DNA of 64,000 bases from Pseudisothecium myosuroides (Eukaryota; Streptophyta; Bryopsida; Hypnales; Lembophyllaceae). The notes below the pieces were generated by a model. It made no database searches and had not been told where the DNA came from. It saw only the letters and a list, made by a program, of their open reading frames with translations. Made by a program: the position numbers and the translations under genes. The first letter of the stretch is position 1, and each line of letters opens with the position of its first letter. Positions 49,195 through 61,100 of this stretch are shown here, piece after piece. The DNA is taken from the NCBI GenBank assembly GCA_951799445.1, contig OX637288.1, forward strand, positions 3,722,501 to 3,786,500, given 5' to 3'.

Positions 49195-50513
49195 CAATGT
49201 TATGTGTCATCAAGGTAAATCACCACAAAATTATCAAGATATTCCCGGAAATTGTCATTCATCATATACTGAAACACAGTAGTAGAGGCATTGGTTAGTC
49301 CAAATGGCACAATAAGATATTCGAAAAGACCATACCTTGTTTAGAAAGTTGTCTTCCATTCATCACTTTTTTTAATGCATATTAAATTGTAAGCGCCGTG
49401 CAAATCAATTTTTGTATAAATTTTAGAACCCCTAACACAATCCAAAAGATTTGAAATTCAATAGAGATGAATATCAATTTATAATTTATAATTTATTGAG
49501 GCCTCTCTAATCCACGCACATACATAACAAACCATCTTTTTTCTTTCATAATTTTATAAGTTCATTTTGTGATAAATTGTAAATTGGACCAAATGGAGGT
49601 TGAGCACCTTTTTGAAGATTTACCCCTAAAGGACTGGAGGGGTGTCTAGATTTCCAAAATTGCGAAGATCTATTATAAAACGCAACTTAGAAGAATATTT
49701 TAATGATGACTTTCAAACAATAGATGTAAAATGCTATTTATAGATCACATCCATATAGTTAGATCAACAAAAACACATATCAGTATTTTTCAATAAAATT
49801 TGAAGCTAGAAATTGGAAATTCCTTCTAAAATCAATTGTAGATTGAATATTTATGATTTTTAAAATATTTTTTTTCCTATAAGTTTAAAATATTGAGTTC
49901 TAATTATAATGACTTTTGAAGATTTTTATTTGATTTTTTGATTCAAGTCATTTTTGAAGAGTCATTTTTTGAACTGAAAAAGTTACTTTTCATGCTAGAC
50001 CTCCCAATATCTTTTGAATTATAGAATATTTGCAAAGCAAAATCTTCATAATCTGAACCGTACAAATGTTAAAGAACTAATATAAGAATCTTGAAAAAAA
50101 ATTGATGGATGAAAAAACACATTTCGGTGAGTTTGAGACGTGTTTCCATTCATTCATTGTTCAAAATCTGTACTCATGGTCTTTTAGGGGTTAACAACGC
50201 AATCAAATGGTCGATGCTCTGGAGACATGCCCGCATTTTTTTTTCAAATACATCAGTAAAATCTTGATATTGAATAAGAATTTGACTGCATGATTTAGAA
50301 TTTTTTTCATTGGTAATTGAAGCATAAATTGCAAAAGTTGTCCTCCCTTTAGCTGCATGCGTAAAAGCTCGAGCATCAACCATCAAAGGTTTTTTTGAGT
50401 TAGTGCTTTCCATGATGGATTTTTTAAAATTGAACTTTTCTTGAATATCTTCTATTTTGACATTGTCATTAATTCTTCCAAAAAAGCCTTTTTTATCCTA
50501 AATTTGAGGCTCA
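49195..50513 (-). pseudogene. Decayed Ty3/gypsy retrotransposon polymerase remnant
   Basis: Read on the minus strand. Bases about 50413-50195 encode the protease-to-RT linker, recognisable by YQDFTDVFEKK and HRPFDC-like sequence. After the T7 insertion, bases about 49618-49200 carry the start of reverse transcriptase: QPPFGPIYNLS, then [13 protein letters not shown], [17 protein letters not shown] and VVIYLDD, the catalytic Asp pair region. Stops and frameshifts are frequent, and gag, the rest of RT, RNase H, integrase and LTRs are not seen. This is a dead fragment of an ordinary plant gypsy element. Confidence 0.8.
49619..50194. mobile_element. TTAA-flanked TIR element, copy T7 (576 bp), inside the gypsy remnant
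   Basis: The left end is TTTA-CCCCTAAAGG (one base off TTAA), the right end CTTTTAGGGG-TTAA. The gypsy reading frame breaks at one edge and resumes at the other. Removing the element with one copy of the four-base target restores the phase of the surrounding polymerase frame. The interior is short and resembles T2 more than T1. Confidence 0.75.
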
Positions 50514-50515
50514 CT

Positions 50516-51450
50516 TTAAACCCCCGAAGACCCAAGGCCTTTTTTCCATCAAAAAACACTCAAAACTGCCATTTTCATTGCAAAGAGCAAAAAAAAAAAT
50601 TTAAATGTTTTTTTGCATATTTAACCATAGGATCTTGTACTAGACTAGTGTAAAAATGTGTGGAAGAAATTTCAAAAACTTTGACCACATACATTGCAAG
50701 ATATTTGTATTTAAAGTGAAAAAAACAAGTTTTTTTGCACCTTACTTGACTAGATTTTTTTGGCTTTGAACCTTCTTAGCTTAAAATTTTTGCTCTACTA
50801 ATTTGAATTTCTAATTTTTTATATTGAAGAATTGAGTTGAAAGTCTAGGAAAAAATTCAAGGAAACATACATATAGTTTTCATTCATTAAAAAATTGTTA
50901 AGTAGAAGTAGGTTCAAGATTGAAGGAAAAATTAAATCATTAATAGCTCTAAGACAGAGTTGAAATATACTAATCTCAAAGGTGAGATTGTTCTAGCAAG
51001 AAATCTTAACCTTGTAAAATTTTTTGTTTTGAAAAATTGTCAAAATTGAGTTCAGAAATGAATCCTACAAGTTATTTTTTCAAAAAGATGCTCTAATTGT
51101 CCGAAAAATTAAGATTGTCCATAACTTTTGCACAACAAGTCCAAATGGAATGAATCAAAGCTTCCCATGTAGATAAAAATAAAATTTATGTGAGACAAAT
51201 TTTTAAAATTTAAAATTTAAAGTTTTTGTGAGGTTTTTTTTCTGCCCGCCAAACTAAAATTTGGGGTTTTTGTGCCATAACTTTTGCTCCCAAGCACTGA
51301 TTGAAATAAAAATTACATTTTTGGAAAGCTAATGTGATTCTCTATCTTCACAAAAAAAAATTCAGAAAATCACAACAAATATTGAGACCACAGGAGCCTG
51401 CCCAAAATCCATTTTGTTCCTCGAGGGGACAACGGGACTTTAGGGGTTAA
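50516..51450. mobile_element. TTAA-flanked TIR element, copy T8 (935 bp)
   Basis: Left TTAA-ACCCCCGAAG (slightly worn), right CTTTAGGGG-TTAA, inverse orientation to T1. It is the most complete member of the subfamily with CCCAAGGCC near one end and GTCCCCTCGAGG-like sequence near the other. It borders the gypsy remnant. Confidence 0.7.
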
Positions 51451-52521
51451 GGATTAATCCCTAAGCATCAAGAAAATTGTGTCATTTATCTATGGAATCA
51501 AAGCAAAAAGAAGGTGAATGCAAGAAACACCTGCCGATTTTGTTGTGTATTGAACAGTGCACATGAATTTTTTTTGGAGTACTTTAAAATCATAAAATTA
51601 ATTTTTTTAAAATAAAAAAATATGGATAATGCATACACCTTTAAGATGAAGGTAACCACCAAAGGAATTGCATAGAATTTTTTTTTTAAAGCAAGAGAAC
51701 TAGAAAAGTGTCAAATCTCAAGAAATTGGGTACTTTGATGTTTTAATTATTTAAAAATAGCAATCTAAATAAATACATTAAGTAAAAATTGATCATTTGT
51801 AACAATTCTATGGAGATGATCAATCAACCCAAAGAACTCCAAAATAATATTTTATATGTTACAAAATGCAAGCAGAAAGAAGCGCACTTTGTGGACTTCC
51901 ACACCACGTGCAATTAATGATTTTTAGAATTTCTTTGGACAATAGCTACAAGTCTACTAGAAGACCATTCCCTCTAATTTCAGCTTAAAATTTGTTTTCT
52001 TGGATACTAAATAGTACTAAAAAACTCCAAATTGGCAAGTGTGACAAAAAATTGGGGGCTATTTTCGGATAGTAAACTATTTTTTTAAATTACAAAAAAA
52101 TTATGCAAGCCGTATAAGAGCCTTGAGTACCTTACCTATAAATCTTGAATCATTCAGAGTCAAAACACAAAAGTTATGGCTAAAAAACAAATCAGCAGTC
52201 AAGGTGTGACGCAAAATAGTACAGGTTTTTCTTGCATATGCTCTACATGAAAGAGTGATATAGATGTGTGGGAAGAATTTCAATTAATTAATATATATAT
52301 TAATTATAAATTTTCAAAGTGATTGACTGTCGCTCTTTTGGTTGCATACGTAGGGGGTAAGAAATTTGTGGCACTAAGAAATCTGCCACTCTTGCGAGTT
52401 CGACCCTGTGAACTAGCTGTGCCCACAGTAACCATTCTTTACAGCCACCAAATCACGACATACTGTACTAATCACTTCACAGAACAAATTAAAAGTGAGA
52501 ATTATAGCAAGAAACAAGTAG
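51451..52521. other. Intergenic region
   Basis: A/T-rich with no supported gene. At 52391-52401 GAGTTCGACCC matches an RNA polymerase III B box, but no good A box precedes it. ORFs here lack domains. Confidence 0.4.
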
Positions 52522-52524
52522 TAA

Positions 52525-52985
52525 GAGCATCACCTTGGCTACTCGCTGAATGGCACAAAACCCGGGGAGTGGCCGTGCTCGACCACATATATTGCCCCAT
52601 GGCAGGCACTGCGAGGACTTAGAAATGGCCGGGCACGGCCAAATTTGAAGAATACACGGGGAAATGGTGCACCTTGCCCGTGCCTCGGTATGGAGTTTGA
52701 CTTGTATTTTGAGGCTTGTGATTGCGAAAAGGCGAGGAGTAAAAGCTTTTTTTAATCGGGACGTCATTACAATCTATGACAAGGTGCTATACTGGGGCTA
52801 CTTGCTCGAATTCCAAGTTTGTCATTGGCATTATGAAGTCTTGGGTCCCGTGCTCAAGGGCGTTGCGGAGTGTCAATCCCGTGTAGGCGTGGTGCAGAGG
52901 ACAAACTCAAATCTGATTTTTGTAAAAGGGCTCGTCAAACCCACCTTTGGCGCTCCTCCTTGAGGCGCCAGGCGTGGGGATGCTC
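52525..52985. mobile_element. GAGCATC-type MITE (461 bp)
   Basis: GAGCATCACC on the left, GGGGATGCTC on the right, with TAA duplicated on both sides (52522-52524 and 52986-52988). The interior is GC-richer than the flanks and has no domain. Same terminal family as 24837-25441. Confidence 0.65.
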
Positions 52986-52991
52986 TAAGGC

Positions 52992-53042
52992 CACCCACTC
53001 TAACTCTTTTTTTTTTTTTTTTGGCACCCACTCTAACTCTTT
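52992..53042. repeat. 17-bp direct repeats around an oligo(T) tract
   Basis: CACCCACTCTAACTCTT occurs at 52992-53008 and 53025-53041, separated by T residues and GG. A target-site duplication around a poly(A) tail in minus orientation is the signature of a retroposition event that left almost nothing but its tail. Confidence 0.5.
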
Positions 53043-53285
53043 CGCAACAGACTTTGAAGACATACAGTACATTCACGTTTAATTTGATACTGATCCCCAT
53101 CATACGATCGATACGGATTCAACACGACAATGATGGAGAAATAATTGAGAGTAAGACTCTGTTCCGTCCACCATACCTGACGCTCAGAGAACAAGAAATG
53201 AGTGACTACCGGCCGTCGCAGTGGATGTAGCTTAGGATTCAAAGATGTGGTACGTTCCTGCAAAATACAAACAAAACCAAGAAGC

Positions 53286-53455
53286 ATGCAGTCGATCGAT
53301 CAGTTCTCACCGCCGAAGAAAATTGCCAAAGACGATGGAATTGATCGAAGCCTACACACCTCCCTTTCAATGACAGATCGAAACTCCCGTGGCACCTCTA
53401 ATTTCAAAATTCATGACATCAGAGATCGAGCTAGGAACGAGCTTTATAAGTCTGA
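53286..53455 (+). other. Possible coding exon of unknown gene
   Basis: An ATG-started frame of 57 codons before a good GTAAGC donor at about 53456. It reads MQSIDQFSPPKKIAKDDG and ends RDRARNELYKSE. Composition is protein-like (charged, no low complexity), unlike the surrounding repeats. I find no second exon before the repeats at 53740 and do not recognise the family. It may be a gene fragment or chance. Confidence 0.25.
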
Positions 53456-53739
53456 GGTAAGCTTACTCCAAATAATCCTAATTGCTAGCAGCGCAATGGG
53501 AAACCAAATGGGGGTCAAGAATGAAAATCAGGGCTCATGCTAGCTGGACTGTCGGACTTCATGGATTGCACAGCTGCAACTCCTGCAAAATCACCCACTG
53601 CTGGCAATCAGTGCATGGAGGAGACATCAATAAGTTACTGTAGGTACGTCAGTGCACCCAAAGTCGACACCAACACTGACTTGTGAATATAAATAATGTT
53701 TTTGGATTTTATTCGTAACTGTGGAAGAGGATTGTACTG

Positions 53740-54285
53740 TAAGGTGGGTAGTGGGTACACCCAAAACCGCCACTTTTTGCTACTGAGCCTACACTAAATA
53801 GTGAAATTGGGTTGCCTCAACAATTAGGTTGCCTTACCCCAGAGAAGTTACCTCATGACTAATGATTGTCCAAATGGAGGCACATGCCAACCTCTAATCC
53901 CGAGCCATGAACCATTGAGTCAACCCATGCCATACACATAGTTCTAACTTTACTGCATCCTTCTAAAATAACTGTGCATATTGATATAGTGTAGAATGTC
54001 GAGAAATTAGTGTAGGGCAACCTAATTTCACTATTCAATGTAGTTACTATTATTAGACTGGTCAAATTTTCATATGTTCTTTGTTGCCAAGTGAAAGGAG
54101 GTTCCAATGCACCAGAGCCGGAACGTAGCATTTGGATTATTGGATAGTGTATGCAAAAGTTATGAAGGAACAAAGTTTGGTTCTAAAATGGTTTCTTCCA
54201 CATAGGTACATAATTGATTTTGGAGATATACAGAGAGTATAGATGGCGGTTTAAGGTTAGTGACACATTTGGGTGTACCTACCTA
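53740..54285. mobile_element. GGTGGGTAC-type MITE (about 546 bp)
   Basis: The left end starts TAAGGTGGGTAG then GGGTACACCCAAA. The right end is TTTGGGTGTACCTACCTAA, its inverted match. The interior shares AAGTGAAAGGAGGTTCCAA and GGTTTCTTCCACATAGGTAC with the shorter copy at 59491-59758. Related interior pieces occur at 12990 and 17700. Confidence 0.6.
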
Positions 54286-54293
54286 AGCAGTGG

Positions 54294-54783
54294 ACTTGGG
54301 AATTTGCCCCTCGAAATGAACTTCTAACTTTTGATCGGTTCATAATTAGAATTTAAAATGTTTATAATTGGAATTACATCCCAAAGCACTTTGAATAGGT
54401 ACAAGAAAAATTTTAGACATTGGACAATGAGAATAAATTGCCTCAAAGTTAGCTAAAAAACAAAATGATAGAGACCTCGGCAAATCACGGTTATCAAAGC
54501 CTTTTTTTTCCAAATTTTACCAAAACACATTTCACTCCAAAGTTTGCCTAAAGTTGGAGTGAAATTGCTTTGGTAACCGTGATTTGCCGATGCTTCTATA
54601 ATTTTTGTCTTTTATCTAATTTTGAAGTGGTTTATTTTCATTGTCCATTGTCTTAAATTTGAGTTTTCATGTACCTATTCAAAGTAACTATTTGGGGATG
54701 CACTTCCAATGATAAACATTTCAAATTCTAATTATAAATCGATCAAAGGTTAGAAGTTGATTTAGACGGACAAATTCCAAAGT
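54294..54783. repeat. Foldback, about 490 bp
   Basis: The outer ends are ACTTGGGAATTTG and CAAATTCCAAAGT. The arms of about 230 bp are complementary with scattered mismatches, for example GGCAAATCACGGTTA at 54479 against TAACCGTGATTTGCC at 54570. It directly follows the MITE at 53740-54285. Confidence 0.65.
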
Positions 54784-54806
54784 GTATTGAAGATGCCCTT
54801 CACATT

Positions 54807-55021
54807 CACTGAGTCAGTGATCGATGTTTCGTGGATGGAAGCAGTGAGAGAGACGAAGCGTGATATCTAGGGAAAACACTATTAATTTCAGCGTCAATGT
54901 AGAGACTCTAGATTTCTTCAATCACATCACCCTTAAGTTAGTGTTTAGTGAGCTAGTCTATTGAGGCCACTGAGTCAGTGAGGTTTTTCCCTCGGTATCA
55001 GGTTCAGTGATAGAGTCAGTG
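54807..55021 (+). promoter_or_regulatory. Three GAGTCAGTGA motifs upstream of the LysM kinase gene
   Basis: CACTGAGTCAGTGA occurs at 54807-54820 and 54968-54981, and a variant CAGTGATAGAGTCAGTGA at 55004-55021. TGAGTCA is the GCN4/bZIP core and the units are near-palindromic. They lie 165-380 bp upstream of the inferred start. Function is inference. Confidence 0.35.
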
Positions 55022-55184
55022 AGGTATTCGATTAGTTGAGAGCTTCATTACGAGCAGCCATAGCCAAGCTCTGCTCTAAATGTTGAGTGAATGCAGCCAT
55101 GGTGAAAGCATGTAGAAAAAATGTGTGTGTGTTTGGATTCATCGGTTTCTAGGTTTCGGTGGTTTTGGTGGTGAGGGTAACCGA

Positions 55185-58100
55185 ATGAGCCACCGGGGTG
55201 GTTTACTGATCATGAGGCCATGGCCAAGTGCACTGTTGCAATTGGAGTTTTTAGTCTTCTTTCTGTGGACTAGTACTGTTCGGAAAGGGGACGCTGCGTG
55301 TGTGCCAGCGACAGGGTGCCAGACTGCGTATGCGTTCTACCGAGTGCAACGCGATGACGATTTTTCTGCCATTGGGAACAAGTTCGGCACCACACAGGAG
55401 AAGATTTACGAAACGAATATTGGTAGTGGCCTTGATATCAATTTCGTTTTAGTGGGACAACCACTCTTCATTCCGTTTAAATGCGATTGCATCAACAACC
55501 AGTTGCAACAGAAGTTTCCCTATAAGGTATGTCTTTCTAATTCAAGTTTAAAATCCAAAGTTTTTTCTTTTAACCTACACCTTATTTCCCTTTCTTTTTT
55601 TGAAAGAAAGGAAACCTTTTTATTGGCAATGGTGACAATAGAAGCTTCTCTGCAACCAAGTTAAACTTGAGAGAATTTTAAACTTCATTTTCAGGCACCA
55701 TTTTCTAAAATCAAAACTACGGGTCAGTTAAAACAGGCCAAGCTTCGGTCTTGCTGAGATCCACTTGATCTTCTGGTCCTTCCTTGTCACGAGCAGGTCA
55801 GAAAACCGACGGCTTCTTTGATTAGGTCATAGGGGGACTTTCTTTTGTTCCGTTAATACCAGCATTTTCAATTTTTTCCCGCTGATTCTGGTGGTATAGA
55901 ATTTGGCCCTAACTGATCAATCAGTTATTTCAATATGATCAATCAGTTGGTCATTTACACCTGCAGTGGGGAAAGCTTTTGTCATTTCGTTGCTCCTAGA
56001 TTCGCGTATTGATTGACTGATTGATTCTAGGGACTATTGATTGGTTTAGGGTGTCGTTAGATGCAGAAATAGACATACAAGGAGAAAGATTCATGGACTA
56101 ATAACCTTAAAATAAGATTCGTGGACTAAAGATTGATGATATGAATAAATCAGTGATTTAGGTTGCCTACCTCTCTGATTGGTGAATGGATTGACCTCAA
56201 GTCCTCAACCAGTATTCCAGATCCAGTATATCTATCAACATGCTTACTTCATAATATTAGGCCATTTGCACTTAATCATGGGTTTTCCGTTTTGCAGTAT
56301 TGGATTGACAATTTAGTGTGATGACAATTTGGTTACCTTTTGGTAGAAACTGTAAGCCAATCTCATGTCTAATACACCAGTTGTGGGTCTTCTCACTGGT
56401 AATTTCTCATGACCACGTAGACCATGATTCTACTGGTGTATGCTTGTAAGTTCATTGATTGTTGTATCTTTTCTTGCTTTGCACTTGAAAAATAATAGAT
56501 TTCTATGTGCATTAAAAAAAAAGAGTTTTAAATTTTAGTCTGTTTGTTGACGTGGTCTTGGTGTCCACCAGGTTGTTACAGACGCCTCTCTTTCTAACAT
56601 CACCAGCATTGTGTATGAAAATCTGACTCAACCGAGTTGGGTAGCGTCTATGAACTCCCAGCTGTCGAGTTATGTCCGAGCTGACACGCCCTTTACCGTT
56701 CCTGTGAATTGCTCCTACGGTAACCCGGACGTGAGCTCTGAATATGGACTTTTCGTTACGTATCCGGTGGTGGCTGGAACGGGTGGCAATATTAGCGGCA
56801 TTGCAGCGGATTTCAACACTACTACAGACGTTCTGAAGAAATTCAATAAAAATGTTGTTTGGGATAACTCACAACCCACTCAGTATGCCTTCATCCCAGT
56901 CACAGGTACAATTTAGTTGCATCTCTAATTGACCCCCAAACAATACTTTTGGAGGTGGATTCCAAAAGCAGGTGTCACTTAGTTAGGAAGCACCTGACAA
57001 GTAATTGCCAAGTGCTTAATTTTGGTAGTTACCTCAAAAATCGCTGCACCTAACGGACCAAGAGTTCCAAATTGGATCTTAGACATGTTCTTAGCACTTA
57101 ATTATAATGGGTTGTTAACTCCTAAGACAATATTTTTGAGATGAATATAAAATTTTGGTGTTACCTGTTTAGTAAGCAATTGACATGTAATTGATTCATA
57201 CTTAGGGTACCTACCCCCAAACACTGCTCCTACAAGGACCAAGAGGTCCAAATGTATCTTAGACATGCTGTTCTTAGCACTTGATTTGCATGAGTTATAT
57301 GGGTACTAGATTTTTTTATTATTATTTACTTTTTGGACAAATGTATGCAATGTTCTTCACTGATTCTAATGGTATAGAACTTGACTCTTTGTGAATTATG
57401 TTTCAAACACGATTGATCATTTTTAAGATCATCTTTGTCCTTTTGGGGTTACACACAGATCCTAATTTTGGGATTTTGGGACCGTGTGGCACTGCAGATG
57501 TAAATGGGACGTATCCTCCATATGAAGGGTGAGTATGAAATCATTTAGTGAATTGATTTCCAATCAATATGTGCAATGTCCATGAGACTCCTGTGCAGAT
57601 AATTTTTAATATCCTCTACCTTATCTTATAAGAACATGCTCATGGCCTTCAACTAAACTTGTTGTTATGTGTGATGTGTGTGCCAGTGGCACAAGTGAGT
57701 GACTTTCTACAAACTTCATATCTGGAACCAAGTTCATTATCGACTTTTCCATCTCCTTTCCAAACCTTGGTCATCTGGCTGGTTCATCAGCTCAATTGCT
57801 CTAATTGATTGTTTCTCTACAGATTTTTTTGGTCATAGTAACAACTTAGAGACAGTCAAAGAATAAGAAGTTTATGTTTGTTTCATTTTTCTGCAATCAT
57901 TTGTTTACTGTCAAGCTCCTCAGGTCTACAACAATATATATAAACACCAGTGAATGAGTTCTGTCATCAACTTAATATCTTCCAATTAACTTGATACATG
58001 TCTCTTTTCTTTTATGTCGATATTAGTTTTGTCCTGATGACAAGTCACTCTGAGATTTTCTTTCCTAATTAGATTCCCATTTTCCTCAAAACAAAGAAGC

Positions 58101-61100
58101 ATGCATCTAGAAAGCAAATGGTGAGGAAAATATATATTAACAGCAAAACTATATATGCAGTAACAACAGTAATATTTGTAGAGTTTTGTTTTGAGGAGGT
58201 ATGTGGACTTACTGATTATACATTGTTGCAATGCCAGGTTCTGCAGGGAAATCTTACAAATCGACTGTTGAGGGGGTGATAGTAGTGGCTGTTGTAGAAG
58301 CTATGTTTCTCTTCACCTTTCTAGCACTTGTTCTTTATTGTGTGTTTGTCTACCGGCCCAAGAAATGGCAACAAAAGGGTTACTTGAGTGAAGTTGATCC
58401 ACTTTATATCAGAAGCGGTGGAAATGACTCTTCGACCAGTGATGGGATCCATTCAAGTCAGTATCAAATTACCTGAATTTCTACAGTTGTTTGATAACAT
58501 TTTTCTTGTTTTTTCTCATTACATGAAATAGTTCTACATGGCACAACATGATGATTTCCAACCTACATCAGAAAAAAACTTGCAAAGTTTTGGTCCCCAA
58601 GTAGTTGATCATCCATGTGTCAAAAGTCAGTACACTTACCAAGATTTAGAGTCTGTTTCATGAAGTTTTTTTGGTCAAAATAGTACATCTGTTAATATGT
58701 GAAACCACTTAAGTTGTCCACAGTAAGGTAAGTGCACCATTTAGAACTACTTCTGGATTGGAATCACATTGCAAACATCACCCGTAACATCAACTGCGAA
58801 CGTACCATTATGAGATTTGTGCCCATAAAAATAAGAGAAGAATGACAACTCTAAACTTAGGTTCTGAAATAAAGATGGGGTATGCATTGGGATGCAATGA
58901 GGCAGGGGTTGCAAGTAGGTTCCCTTACTTTACATGGAATTAAGAATCTTGGGGGCCAGATGGAATGTCTTCTAATATTTATAACCAGCTGTGCGTTAAA
59001 CAAATTGGCCCATCGATGTCACTGAAATACTAGTTTCAAAACTAAGACATTGCCTTGCATTTTTCTCCACAGTATCTTTACAGGCAATCTCTAATCCACA
59101 AAGAGCTTCCTTCGTCCCCACAACTCCAAGATGGATGGATTACACTATAGACAAGTCAGTGAAATTTTCTTATGGAGAGCTGGTCAATGCCACAGCCGGT
59201 TTCAGCGTTGCTAATAAGATTGGAGAAGGTGGATTCACAACAGTCTTCTATGGAGAAATACGAGGACAGGTCATTTATCTACTTCTTGCCAATTTCTTTT
59301 TTTTGGTTTAATTTGCATTCAATCCTTCAATCTCTTTATTGAAAGAAGCCATAGTGACATTGCTCTTTCTTCATAACAATTATAGCAGTGTTGCATGAAT
59401 GATATCCTTGAAAATCATTACTGTAGTGAAAATATGGTCTGTGTAGACTAGAGAAATGACCCATGAGAAGACCTGCATGACCAATTAACTTAAGGTGGGT
59501 ACCCGTTGCTTTTGGCTACTGAGCCTAGTTACTATTATTAGACTAGTCAAATTTTCATGTGTTCTTTTTGGCAAGTGAAAGGAGGTTCCAATGCACCAGA
59601 GAACGCTACATTTGGATAATATATGCAAAAGTTATTTAGGAACAAAGTTTGGTTCTAAAATGGTTTCTTCCACATAGGTACAAAATTGATTTTGGAAATG
59701 TACAGAGAGTAAAGATAGCGGTTTAGGGTCAATGACACATTTGGGGGTACCTACCTAGTCAAGTTTTGGTTAAGGTAGTAGGCTCAAAAAGCGACCCTTT
59801 AAGGGCTGATCCGCCTTTTTCATAGGTGCACATGAATCAAAATATTTTTAGCTCATTTTTCAGAGAAAGAGCAATAGATGCGGAACATAACACAAGTGGT
59901 TTCATATTTTTTGAAGCATTTTTGAAATAGTTATGAATTTTCAAAGATTTCAGTAGTAGGTACCTATTTGTGACACTAGGTCTCCCAAAATCCGTTCCCT
60001 TGCAATTTTGAAAGTGATTTCAGGAAATCAAGGCCAATGATTGGCTCTCACAATAAAAAAAACAATTTTTTCTTGATTCATTCAATAGCTAAAGTGGTCC
60101 ATTTAAGGATCACCACCAATCCATTCTACAGCTAAATATAGGGACGATTTGAAGAAGAGGGTCGCATTTACAGCCTCCTACCTTACTCCTGCGGTGTTTT
60201 TGAATGTGTGTTGATTAACATGACTGACAAGTGCTCATATGTTCAGAAATTGGCCATCAAGAAGATGAACCTGCAAGCAACCAAGGAAGTTATGGCTGAA
60301 CTCCAAGTTCTTACAAATGTCCACCACACAAACTTAGTAAGAACAATTCCATAAACTGTTCTTAAAAGTGCAGGACGCTAAGGTGAAAACATCCATTCCC
60401 GTCCTTGTACCCAAATCTGTCATCATGTACCAACAAAGTACATTCTTACAACAAAAATGTACACCATTGATACATGATGACGGATTTGGGTACAAGGATG
60501 GGAATGGGTGTTTTCACCTTAAACCCATCACACAAAAACGTAGGATTTTGGGGGAAAATATATTAAAAAAAGCCCCCTATTTTGTGCCGTGTTTGTCCTT
60601 TGTTCTTCACTCTCTAGCTAATTTGAGACCTTTGATTGTAAATATGAATTCAGAATTTGCAAAAAAATTCATGTGTGAAAAATAAAAAAATTCATGGGAC
60701 GAGTTTAACGTCCTGCCTTAAAAGTTGCTAGTATCGTTAACTGAGTGAGGTTCATTTTTTAAGATAATACCAAATTCTGGGAACAATTTCCTCATAGAAG
60801 ACTTATCACTACATGGAATTGTCTCAGGTTCAACTGATTGGGTACTGCACCACAAAGTTCTTATTTCTGGTATATGAATTCGTGGAGAATGGAACTCTTG
60901 ATCATCATTTACATTCCACAAGAGGTAAATAAATGTTTTTCAAGCACTTAACCATTTGTACATCAATAGGATTTTGTTGCCAATTGTAGATTACGCAATA
61001 AATTTTCTTTGTAGATACTTATTAAGGAGAGGATATTATTTGCATCATTGTAAGTCTTTTTTTTTCTTAACAATGGAAGAAACTATTGCATGAAAAATAA

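Noticed and set aside
52391..52401. B-box-like GAGTTCGACCC suggesting a tRNA gene or SINE
   Set aside because: No acceptable A box at the right distance and no cloverleaf.
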